This document shows, piece by piece, positions 9,618 through 20,511 of a stretch of DNA of 64,000 nucleotides; positions within the stretch are counted from its first letter, which is position 1, and each line of letters begins with the position of its first letter. The position numbers were made by a program, and so were the translations under genes. The stretch lies in assembly GCA_025602905.1 (NCBI GenBank), contig JAHLKI010000021.1:310001-374000 (forward strand), written 5' to 3'. Below the pieces are notes generated by a model. That model searched no databases. It saw only the letters and a list, made by a program, of their open reading frames with translations, and was not told the DNA's origin. The stretch is from Phlyctochytrium arcticum (lineage: Eukaryota > Chytridiomycota > Chytridiomycetes > Chytridiales > Chytridiaceae).

Positions 9618-11865
9618 TCATCGGGTTCTTACGACCCAAGCCAAATCTTCTTCCACCCGCCGTGCATCCTCCTCCCTGAAAATGCGCTTGTTCCTCACAT
9701 CAACTCCCACTTTGCCCTTGACTTGCTTGATCCCGTGTGCCGCGGAAAGTTTCTGATCGCGTACTAGCTTACGCAGTTCCTACGAACATGAAATTAAGTG
9801 CACTTTTCAATGATCAGGTATTAGAGGCCAAAGTACCTCAGTGTGTGCTTTGACGACAACCTCCTCCTCCCGGCGAGCATCCGCCAGTTGTTCTTGCAAT
9901 AATTCCAGTTGCGTTCGGAAAAATGTGTCTTTGGCAGCCTGAACACGCTGGACCTCCTCCTCAACTTTTTTCCGCGCTTCCCTCTCCAGTCGTCGGTCAT
10001 GCAAAAGAGTAGTACGCTGCTGACGAGTGTAATTTGCCAGGAGATTGCGGGTTATCTGTGGAATAGCTTGAATGAGGCGGGCTAATGACAGCATGGCAGA
10101 TGCAGAAAGAATCTTACTCTCTCGTCCTCCAATTCAGATTTTTGCGTTTGTCGCTTGGCGAACTGTTGCGCTTCCATTGTAAGCTTTTTCATCCGTACCA
10201 CCCGGTGTCGCTGAGCTTTGAGTTTGGATGTTGCTGTCTGTAAAGCCTGCACTTCCTTCTTCTTATGCCGCTATACCGTTTGATTTACGTCAATTGTTAC
10301 CAATTTCTAAACGAAGAGCAAGCTTACCAAAGCGATATCCTCGGCCAAGCGTCTAGCTCCCGTAATAAGAGGTTTAACTTCTTGCTCAACAGTTGTCCGC
10401 GGTCGTTGACTTCTCCGGTCCCAAACTCGATCCTTTAATGCACGGTCATGGACCTTGAGCTGTTGATCCCATGCGCGAGCACGAGCACCCGCGGGCAATG
10501 GAGCACCGGGGAGGGCGGTCCGAATCATTGATTCGAAGGTACGGAGATTAGTGATGGGTTGGGGAGTGTCGCCTTCTTCAGAAGAGTGCTCCGAAGCCTT
10601 GTGGTTGGCACTGCGTGTGGGTGATGCTTGACGATGAGAAGGTCCACCACTTTGCTCTGGTGACGGAGCTCGGTCTCGAACGATAAAGCCTCTGTTTGGG
10701 ATTTTAGAAACCCCGCGAGCTTTCACGGGACTGGGTGTTTGCGCTTCACGAATTATCCGTGCCCGCCTCCGTTTGAGGGCACGAGTATACGGCGTATCTG
10801 TGGCATGTATTTTGAGTACGGCAGGCGTTTGTGGCTGTCTTTTTCGTGTCGGGGATGCTTTTGGTACTCGATTTTGGTCATTGTCGTGCTGGGGGTGAAA
10901 TGTTTAGAGCACAGCTACGTTTATAGGAAGGATAAGTCATCACCCTTTTGACGGCACGTGGAGTCCGGTCCGTTTGTACATCCTCATCGATCTCATCTAT
11001 CCACCCTCCGTCGCTAGATTTATTTTCAGCGAACATGTTTTCTTGCAAATACTCCTCGACATCATCCTTCACATCCGTCAAAATGCCGGTCTCTCCTCCG
11101 GATCGCAACCGCCGCCGTTTCGGTCGCTCAGTCTTGTTTTCTTTTCGGGATGGAGAACCTCGGAGGTGAATAGCTGACGCTTTTGAAGGATGTGGTGAGG
11201 GGGAGCGATGGGATTCTTTGGGTGGGGACAAAGGGAGCGGTGTACTTGTTTTTGGATAAGCCGCAGAACGTGATTTCCCATGCGGCCGATGATGAGGTAG
11301 ACGAGATTTCTCATCTAATTCGGGCTGCTGCTCGTCTGCTTCATCACCGGATACCTCCGTCCAGCCGCTTTCATCCGTCCTTCGGGGTGCTGGAGGCCCA
11401 TCCTCCCTCAGTACTCGTCCCACTTCTCCAAAGACTTCTACCAGATCGGCCACTCCCCATCCGCCCGCAACAACTTCTTCAGCTTGAATATGGCTCAGTT
11501 CTGTTCCCACGGCTTCGCCCAATGCCTTCAGTACTTCCTTGACGTTATTTATCTTTGCGCTTTGAGTTTGAGAGTCTCGCACAATCGACGGAATTCGAGT
11601 TTGGAATAGCCCTTCAAAGAGAGCCACCCACAAGGATGGCACGACATCTTGCAGAGCGGCAAGGCGGATCGGGACATGTATTTGATTTAGCAATGTATTG
11701 AGTGTTTCCACATGGGCTGGTGGAACCAACTTCGGTTAAATTGCAAATACAGACTACTGGCTGGAAAATGACCGACTTACCCGTCGATTTATCATCAGAT
11801 GGAACTGCTTTCTCCTTTCCTTTCTGAAGCAGTCTTCCTGGACGGCTTTCTGTGTGCCGCGGCAT
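9618..11865 (-). CDS. CEP95-like centrosomal/basal-body protein (650 aa)
   Basis: Six exons on the minus strand: 11865-11781, 11716-10944, 10888-10328, 10270-10118, 10055-9837 and 9779-9618, all closing in phase. Residues ~30-130 match the N-terminal helical (DUF5745-type, CH-like) domain of CEP95/CCDC45: LNTLLNQIHVPIRLAALQDV, then VALFEGLFQTRIPSI, and LSHIQAEEVV...LVEVFGEV. A disordered, charged middle follows, then a long coiled coil rich in Arg, Glu and Gln to the C-terminus. Animal CEP95 localises to centrosomes and spindle poles; in a zoosporic fungus the natural site is the basal body. It is transcribed divergently from IFT38 (12367), which supports a flagellar role. Function is inferred from family and neighbourhood. 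Confidence 0.8.
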
Positions 11866-12366
11866 TATCTGGTACTCTCGGCGGAGATTGTAAGTCGGAG
11901 ATCGGGGTCATCCTTCGACTGCGCCACGTCGCAGGTTTTGAGCGGTAAGTTCAAGTTGAGCGCCTTGATGAGTCTTGCAGCCCTTGCTGCCTTGGAGATT
12001 CCCAAGTGCATCATTTGCATTGCCATTCAGCGTTTTTGGACTGGCAGATTGATTAAAACTCCTGAGTCTTTATAGACGAGCACCATCAAGCGGAGTTAAT
12101 ATGCTCTGTAGCAGAATAAGATCGCTACAAAATAGACGGACAGGAATGCCTCCAACACATACCTATACATGACCTCTGAGCCTATGGTGTCCCGATGTAA
12201 ATTATTGAACTTTAAAGTACTCAAGGCGTTGTCGCCATATCCAATGCGCAACATGACAGGCCTTTGAGCTTTGACGCGACAGACGACGCGTCGCGCAGCG
12301 GAGCTTATTTGGGTGAACCTCAAGAGAAAGCCATTAACATTTCGGGATAACCGTCGATTATAAGCC
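11866..12366. promoter_or_regulatory. Shared 501-bp promoter region between CEP95-like and IFT38 genes
   Basis: The two ciliary genes start at its two ends and read outward, so this must hold both promoters. I looked for a clear RFX X-box (GTNRCC-N-RGNAAC-like) and did not find an unambiguous one. A 90-codon minus-strand frame inside it lacks any recognisable feature and is not called. Confidence 0.55.
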
Positions 12367-14167
12367 ATGTCTTTTCGAGAAGTTCGCTGTAAGGAATTGT
12401 GTATTGTCCTAAAACATTCCTGGGTGGCTATTTACACGGGATGAGGTAGCTTTCACCGAAAAGATGAGGGCCTTGGGGTACCCCTCCCTTATATCGATGG
12501 AATCCTTTCGGGCTCCCAACTTTGATATGGTAGCTAGTATTCTACTTTGGCTCGTGAAAAGGTGTGCGTGTGCCAATGTGCGTTTGACCATAAGTACAAT
12601 GTTAACGTCGGTCGAATAGTTACGATCCAAGTATAGATATTTCAGAAGATGTGAGCACGGAACAGGACCGGATTGTATTTATCAAGAGCATCGCATCTTT
12701 TATGGTATTATCATCAGCACCCGTCGATTAGTACATACATTTCCTAATGACCCAGTGTTCAGGCTCCAAAAGCACATATCAAATTGAACACGAGAAAGCT
12801 ATACATGGCGGATGGGAACGCTGTGCGGGAACTGCTGAAAATCGCCCAGGTTCTATACGATGCCAGGCTGATCAAAACCGACGAAGCTGAGGTATGCTAC
12901 AAGTGAAAATCTAGAAAGACGGGGTTTCTGAAGATTGTGATAGGAAACTACCCACATACCGCCATTGGACATTTCTGGTAAAATTGGGCAGTTAAGGACT
13001 TGTCGCACCTTGGCAAGTGAAATCACCGAACACGGAGCCAAGTTGTATGACTTACTTGGAAAGGAAATGGAACTCAAGGTAGATGAAATTTGAAATCGAA
13101 TGAGACCATGAAAGTAAAACTAATGGGATCATCGCACAAGGATATCCGTGCATCGGTCATTTCACGTCCCTTCGAGCTCAAGACTATGGAAGCTACGGTC
13201 ACTGCTGCAATCGCTCAATTGTCTACTCAGATTCATCAAACCCGCGCCTCCCACGACAACCTCACAGCCGATGAATCCAATCTTTTGTCTAAAATCGAGA
13301 AAAAGAAGGTCGAGCTAGATCGAGCACGCAAACGGTTGGCCAGTTTGCAAAGTGTTCGCCCTGCTTATATGGACGAGTATGAGCGGATCGAGTGTGATTT
13401 GGCCAAGCTTTATGATACGTACATGTCGCGGTTCCGCAACTTGACGTACCTGGAGCAGCAGCTGGATGAATACAACCGCCAGGAGCAACACAAGTTTGAT
13501 GAAACCGAGGAATCACTGAAACGGATGCAGAACAGGCTCAGAGAGGAGGAAATGCGATTGCTGAGGGGTGATAAAGAGATGCGTTCAATGATGGCCGGCG
13601 GGGTGTTCGGTGGGGAGACTGCTAGTGCGCGACTGAATCGGCCAAAAGGTAGACATTTCTGTGGGTCATAGCGAAATCGACTTCTTAACACTTTTGGGCA
13701 GCGGCAGGACAGCGAAGTAGATCATACCGAAACTTGAGCGAATCTGGTTCTGATAACGAGCGTCGAGGGCACCAGAACGCAAGTAACCCTGATTTTTAGT
13801 TCCTCGTGTAAGGTGCTGACGTTTCTCGCAGGACAATGTGGATGAGGATGATATGGACGATGATCTATCCATCTCGGCCACCGATCTCATGGCTAATGCA
13901 GACTCAGCTTTACTCGGCGAGGAAGTTGATTTTGCTCAGGGTATCCGTGATGAGGGCGGGTCACGATCGCGATCATCTGGATCCGATAATGACAATCAAG
14001 GCGATGAAATGGATGACGACGAAGACGATGATGATTTGGAACTCGACGGGAGGAGAATGGATAGTGAGATGCTAGATATGGATGGGGATTCAAGGGATGA
14101 GATGGACGATATGGAAGGTGAATTTGGCAAGGAAGCGGATGATGGAAGTGATGACAACGACTTTTGA
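12367..14167 (+). CDS. IFT38: Intraflagellar transport protein IFT38/CLUAP1 (467 aa)
   Basis: Eight exons: 12367-12388, 12450-12561, 12620-12704, 12763-12891, 12944-13078, 13141-13648, 13702-13778 and 13832-14167. The N-terminal CH-like domain reads [19 protein letters not shown], then [16 protein letters not shown] and [17 protein letters not shown], followed by [18 protein letters not shown], all diagnostic of CLUAP1. Residues ~165-330 form the family's coiled coil ([33 protein letters not shown]). The C-terminus is strongly acidic ([10 protein letters not shown] and long D/E runs), as in animal CLUAP1. It is a subunit of the IFT-B complex that binds IFT20/54/57 and kinesin-II-driven trains in the flagellum. 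Intron 7 is GC-AG rather than GT-AG (donor at 13779); only this choice keeps the frame. Confidence 0.95.
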
Positions 14168-14652
14168 AAGAGTCGCCGACACATGCAGGCTTGATATACA
14201 TATAATGAATGAAGCGACCCTCAGTCCTTGATGTACATCCATACTTCTGTTGCACCGATCATTGAATTTTTGAATTTTTGAATTTCGATTTTGAATTCAT
14301 AACTGCCCAGATGTATGGAAACAATGGGGCTTTCGTAGGATCTGACATCTTTGATGTCACACCCTCTGAGTGGGCCTAATTTGACATCTTTTTTCAAGCT
14401 TTTGTCGGTCTTTTGAGATCGTGCTGGTGGAATGAGATAGTATGTCCTTCAAGCGAGTTTAGGTCACGGCAGCCAGTGTAGCTCAAGAAGGATACTTCAA
14501 GTGCCGAATGAAAATCCCTTACACTGGCGATTACTAGGTCGGCAAAGAACCCAAACTTTCTAATGAGGGATCAGCATGGGCTGTATGTTGGTGAATATTA
14601 TTGATTATCGATAATAGATCTACATCTATTACATGTGTGCGGAGACACTACC
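14168..14652. other. Convergent intergenic region with GAATTTTT repeats
   Basis: It lies between the 3' ends of IFT38 and the minus-strand receptor gene. A short direct-repeat run of GAATTTTT units occurs near 14264-14299. No coding sequence or RNA gene is recognised. Confidence 0.5.
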
Positions 14653-17600
14653 CTATTCCATAACCGCAGCAAGTTGGATCGCAGCAGTCGCGACGGCGGC
14701 GGTAGCAGTCGTGCTGATGACGCCGGTACTGACCGTGGTGTTTTTGCTGGACCTAAGCAATGTGGAATTTAAGGGGTTTTGTCGAGTATGAGCTGTAACA
14801 CTGCGCGCCTACTTTAAACTCAAGAGCTTCTTCTCCTCAAATTTCTTCATCCATTCCGCAATAGTATTTTGATTTTCAAATTGCAACTGCAGACGGTAAC
14901 CGCTTGGTAACTCAATCAGCAAGCACATTTCTTCTAGATCGGGCTGCAGGGCGAGGTCTGTCAACCTGTAAAATTGACCCTGTTTCCTTTGATTTTAGAA
15001 CACTTTCAGATGGAAAATGTCAAGATGCATTGTTACCTTCTTGGTGTCGATGTCTGTTATTTCAAAATAGTTTGCGACCAACGAAACTTGACTGGCTCGC
15101 CAAACCAAAGCAGTGTCCAACTTGGTAGGAGTGTACTTAGTTTCCTGGTAGATATTATTGCTTTGTTGCCCTTTCTGTAATGTATATTGTGAATCTCAAG
15201 TTTCATCAACTTCGTGCGAGTTTACTCACGTTGGCAACCTTTTTGACGCTGCGCATCACATGGTCATCCTCCGAATCCTCGGACATTGTTAGCCAGATCT
15301 TGTATCCCAGGATAGTCACGCTTAAAACTGTTCCTACAACGAAACACAATGCGACGCGCAATGCAAACTGCGCAGAGCCGTCCATCATGTTGGGCAGAAG
15401 GATTCCTGCGGCGAGCCCACCAGTGACAATCATGTTGGCCGCATTCAAAAAGAGGATTTTGTCTTCCATGGCGGGCGCTGGCCATCCAACTTTGATAGTC
15501 TTGAGAGAAAATCGAGCGGTGAATGCCAGAATCATAGCCATTAGTGCGAGTAGTATTCCAACGAAAGGCGTTTGGCCGTTGCCGGAACATGACCAAAATC
15601 GGGACTGACTGGTGTAAAGCAGCCGCGGCGTTGGCGCTTGAACAGTGCGCCAGACGACGGCGAGCGTCTAAAGATAGTAAATGTGTGTTGAGTGGGCAGA
15701 TAATGTGCAAAGCCGGAGTGTGAGCTTACCCAAAAGATTGCTTCAGAAATGAAAATACAAGAAGTGCCAAATCTGTGCATGATGAGTGGGATGGGGGAAC
15801 GCAGAGCAACCTTGTTGCGCCGACGTGTAAAAATCTGGTATGCTTTGAAAAGCAAAACTCTGCAAAGGGCGCATGAGCAATGAGAATTGTCACATCAACT
15901 TGCATTACTCACGTTGCTGGTAAGCCGAATGAATTGGGTAACATCAGAACTTGAGCACTGCATGTGGCATTGGTAGGTTCGAAAGCATCCGTGATCGGGA
16001 ATGCCAAGAGGTTCACGATTCCAAATGCTAGTACCATGTCTAACGCAACTGACGTTCCGACGAGGGCAGGATGGGCGCGTTTTCGGAAGAGCAGAATTGC
16101 CAATACGATAGTGAATATAATAGTGACTGCTGAGGACACTACGACAAGTATGGAACCAATGCTGTTAATGCTGGTGTTTGCGAGCGCACCGGTTGCGACG
16201 CCTACTCCGGCCGAACCAACTGAGGTGAAATTGGGGTCAAGCGATGTCTGTAACTTTCCACCAGCAGCCTGGAGCTCTCGATAGTTGAGGAAGTTGCCAT
16301 CGTACAGGTTTATAAGGGAGAATTTGAGATTCAGCGTTCCATTGGAACTTCTTCGTTGGAGCCGCGTGCTAGGCTCGGACGACCAATAGTCTCGGAAAAT
16401 CACATTGTGTGAATCGCCATAGACCTTCTGAACTTGAGCGAAAAGAGCATCACGACCCGCCACAGAAAAATCAAATGTTTGTTGTGATCCCGCAAAGACC
16501 GGTGATGACGGTGAGAAGGAGAAGGTCAGACTGTCATTTTGGCCGCGTTTCAGCTGACAGGACAGGCCTTCATACGAGGTGTCCACACAGTTACAGTTGC
16601 CATCTCCGACGCAGACACCGGCCGGGGCAGCACATCCTTGCGAGCATCTTGGCAATCGACATTCCAGCTGATTCACTTGGTTGGCAACGCGGCTACCTAC
16701 ATTGAGCGAAGGAAGCAGCTGCTTGGGAGCTTCACAGTTTGATATAGAAACCGGAATAGTGAAAGGCGGAATCTGAATGCCTTGACCGCTGTTGTCTTGA
16801 GAAATGGTTAAATTGTATGAGCCAACTTGCCCAAAGATAGTCAGATCGTTAAACGTCAAGCGTCCGCTGTCCGCGACCATCAAGGTTGAGCCAAGTAGCA
16901 AACCATTCGCAGGTGATACCACCTCCCCGGTCGTAGCATTTCTCAGTGATGCCTGTAAGACAACGGCCGTCTCTTTTTCGTGATCAATAAACGTCCCATA
17001 GCAATCGTAAGTGTCCAAAGAAACAGAAGGCAGCACTTCTCCCGCTAGTAGGTTGACATTTCCCCAACTGCTTGATGACTTGATGGAGCAGGTGGCAGAC
17101 CCAAAGTCGGCAACACGTGGAGCCGTATTATTGATAAATCCCGAGTTTCCGACTGGAAAATACTTTCGAGCACCTGTGTAGACGGCACCGCCATACTTCC
17201 GTGCTGAATTGTTTGTGAAAAGGACATCCACCAAGCGTAATTGCGGAGTTTCCGTAAATTTGTCAATATAAACGCCACCTCCTATGTCTGCTGAGTTTGA
17301 AGTGAAGTTACTAGGGAATATAATATTGTCAGACACTTTTGCGCAGTAGAATTCCTGATTTCAAGGTAAGTACCTTCGCCAGACGTCGATAGAACAGCCG
17401 TGGACATCAAGATTACAAAATATGGCACCTCCCGAAGTCTGAGCTGAGTTGCGGGAAAAGGTCGAGTCATCGAAGGCGATGGATCCTTTGCACTCACTGA
17501 GTACGGCACCGTTCTCTGGTGTTTTGTTGTCTGCGTAGAGTTCAGTCAGCACAACCATCACTTAACAACTGTGTTGATATCTATACCCTCAAAAGCGCAA

Positions 17601-19910
17601 CGCTGAATTGAAAACTGACTTCCACCTATCGGGCGGAGAACAGAACCACCCGTGTTGTTTGAAAACGTGCACTGACTAATGTTGACCGGGGCAAGAGACC
17701 CTTCGATGACAGTATTGACAATATCTGTTTCCGAGATACTTGTAGTTAGAGATTGACGAAAAAGCATACTTCTATTGCGAACCTGTGAACTTTGATTGAG
17801 AAATGCGCGTCAAGGGCCAGGTATCTTCAGCTTCCGACCGTTCTACTTTGAGGAAAGCCCCCTGTGTTTTGATACCTGTAGCAATCTGTTAAGCAAAAGT
17901 ATAGGGCCTATTCCTCAGTAAGAAACTTACTGGAGAAGTTTGAGTTTTTAATTGTTAGATCACCAAGTTCATTGACGAGCAGGCAGTTGCTAGTACATGA
18001 GGTGCCTAGACATATCGGAGAGTTAGTATATAATAAAGCCCTTCAATTATTGCTGCGCGTACCTTGTACGACCACATTGCTCAAAACTACCACCGCTGTT
18101 CCGTTGCATTGTAAAATACCACTTTCCATCACACCGGCGGAAGATATTATCGAGTCAGTAAGGTTCAAAGACGATGCAGCAACGGCAGCCAGAAAGTAAG
18201 CCGTAGTTCCGCCCGCCCCGGATTGTGCAGAGTGATCTGTACAAATTGAATGTTATGAAATGTGCGCGGGACCGCAGGCGAAAATGCAACACGTACTTTC
18301 GATCAGAGATTTCTCGATGCTCAATTTGCCCTCGGATCGAATAACTCCGACATTGTTACGCATGGTCAGACCAGTGGCTCGCATTGTTGACGGTTTTGCG
18401 ACATCAAAAAGGTTCACCGGGCGGTAAGTGATTTTGTCGTCAATATCCAATACCGGCACGGCGTTGGGGTATTCAGCGGTTGAATCTACAATGCGCATAA
18501 GACAAATTGGTAAATCTCCAGAACTGATCCGACCAAATATTACCTTCAATCAGCGTATTGCTAACTTCAAATTTTCCCAACGGAACGTCGAAGATATTAC
18601 CTGTATAGTCTGGAGGACACGAGAAAAAAGGGAACAGAATGAACATGAGTAATATATCTCTTGTAACATAACGGTACTTAACTCACTCTTAATATGCAAA
18701 TTTTTAACAACGCTATCTTCAAGCGAGCGCTTGCTGAAAAGTGCCGAACACCAATGTTTTGGGTATAATGTGGTCGTGTCTTTGACTACCACATTGTCAA
18801 CCCAAGCGCCGCCTCCACCAGCGAGATGCTATGTACCAAGGATGCATCAGTGACACATTCGACTTTTTACTCTATAAATGCAAAACTCACCGCAAAAAGG
18901 GGGTACCCGTATTCACACATACTAAAAACAATCATTAGTATGTGAAACAAAATCAACATCTCAAATAGCCAGTCTCTACTCACGCTCCTGTTTAAATATG
19001 TTAGCCTCAAAGATTTCAAGAGGTACAAAAACAATTAACTTACCAGATACAATACTATCCGTGAAGGACGTGTCAATTGTGACCGACCGGAGGCCGAGAA
19101 TCGAGGGACCTGTGCCCAGTGATGAATGTTGACTCGAAAACCGGCAATCGAGGGTAAGCATACCTTGGAAATCTAAACGTTCAACAATCACGGAAGAATA
19201 GTGTGCAGTTGGGCGAAAAATGACTCCTGGTTTGATTTTTATATCCCTCCAGGTAAGGGAATTGTAAAGGGATTCTTCTGTATCGATCTGAAATCTGACT
19301 ACATCATCATTGGTCACCCCATTGGTTTCCCAGTTCGGCTGTAGTCCCCCTGGCAATAAGCATTACTAAGTGCCTGGCAAACTCTTCGAAGCATGAACCA
19401 ACCTTTAACAGTAACATTCGAAAATGTAATATATTGAAACATCGACTCCCAGTCCATGAACCACATAAACTCCGTCCCACCACCCGACAGCTTCGATTGA
19501 CCAAACTCAATGTTAAAGACATCCAAATCAATACCTCCACCAATAATCAAATCAACTTGCGAGGGAGTATTAGCTCCGCGAACAATAGTAGGCCCGTGTG
19601 AACCTTCCCACGCTGATTGACCGGCCTTAATAGTGAGATAAATATATCCATCCGAGCGCAATGAGTAATAACTCTGGTCGAGGGGGTATTCTCCAGGCGC
19701 CTGAAGAAGAATGGTTACTTCCCAGTCTCCGGAAGCGAATGCCGCATCTAGGGCGGAATCGAGTGACTTGAAGGGATCCGTTGTAGTTCCAGTACCGGCT
19801 TGAGCATACGATGAATTGACGGATAACGACAAACCGTGTACAGCAGAAGCCATTAGACATAGCATTCCCAGCAGCAAACACAAAGGAGAGGATATTCGAA
19901 CTCCGGGCAT
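14653..19910 (-). CDS. Receptor A: beta-helix (POMP-repeat) ectodomain + class C GPCR 7TM + PH-like domain
   Basis: Many exons over 5.3 kb. It starts at the ATG ending at 19910 with a clear signal peptide (MPGVRISSPLCLLLGMLCLM). Next comes a pectin-lyase-like start (DPFKSLDSALDAA) and a long stretch of beta-helix rungs, including POMP-type repeats such as FTNNSARKYGGAVY. A Cys-rich EGF-like module (CSQGC...CVGDGNCNC) and a membrane-proximal domain precede TM1 (SILVVVSSAVTIIFTIVLAI). The seven-helix region (exon 15909-17336 through 15206-15541) has class C features: ATCSAQ before TM3, ARFSLKTIKVGW, and a final GYKIWL. The cytosolic tail has a PH-like fold (exons ending 14979-14813, QFYRLTDLALQ...TIAEWMKKFEEKKL). 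The last exon is 14752-14653; reading past the apparent TAG at 14809-14811 through a 60-nt intron yields a TVST-containing tail that matches receptor B. Middle exons are only partly resolved. Confidence 0.8.
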
Positions 19911-20511
19911 TTTGGTATCTAGATTTTGCAGCAAACAGGGGGTATTTTTGCCAGGAATTATTCTTCTTGGACGGGGAGGAGAACGGGCACCGTTGTTATA
20001 TTTTAAAAAAATTGCTTCACAAAATAAATAGGTACGATTAAACTTAAACAATAGCTAGCTATTTAGCTGTCGGAACAACCGTATCCAGTGAGGCGCTGAA
20101 TCTTATTTGCCTACACGGCTATGGCGGGTTTCTGAATACCGGATGAATACCCGCGCCATTGTGCAAATCCGAATTTGCATAAATTTAGACTTGGATAAAT
20201 CTAAAAGATCCCCAAAATGTTCGGGTTGAGTCGTCGGCGACCTGGCAAAATTAACATTTAAGCAAACAAATATGACCATTCCTTGTGTCTTACGCCTATT
20301 TCCGGCAATACGGCATCCAACTTTATTTAGAGTATTTACAAATCCCATCCCACCCCGCTCGTTGGGTATCCGACAGAATTCCAAAATTAAATCCATAACA
20401 AATACAAGAAGTTTCCGCAGATTCCGTGCGCCCCCTCACTCAGAAGTTAACGCCTTATAAGTCCGCAGCTCTAGTGATCTCTTTGGGTAAAAATCTCGAA
20501 GTCGCCCCGAA
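19911..20511. promoter_or_regulatory. 601-bp bidirectional promoter of the receptor pair
   Basis: Receptors A and B start at its two ends and are read outward. The region is AT-rich and contains short inverted repeats (20162-20179; 20184-20205) that could bind a dimeric regulator. Shared control of the two receptors is an inference from geometry. Confidence 0.55.
20162..20179. repeat. Short palindrome in the receptor-pair promoter
   Basis: TGCAAAT and ATTTGCA form a perfect 7-bp inverted repeat around a 4-bp spacer. Its central location between the two start codons makes it a candidate regulator site; chance occurrence cannot be excluded. Confidence 0.35.

Noticed and set aside
12096..12368. 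90-codon minus-strand frame in the CEP95/IFT38 promoter
   Set aside because: Overlaps the IFT38 start codon, no family features, and sits where two promoters must be.
13783..13831. GT donor at 13783 in IFT38
   Set aside because: It leaves the wrong phase and leads to a stop; the GC donor four bases upstream keeps the conserved acidic tail in frame.
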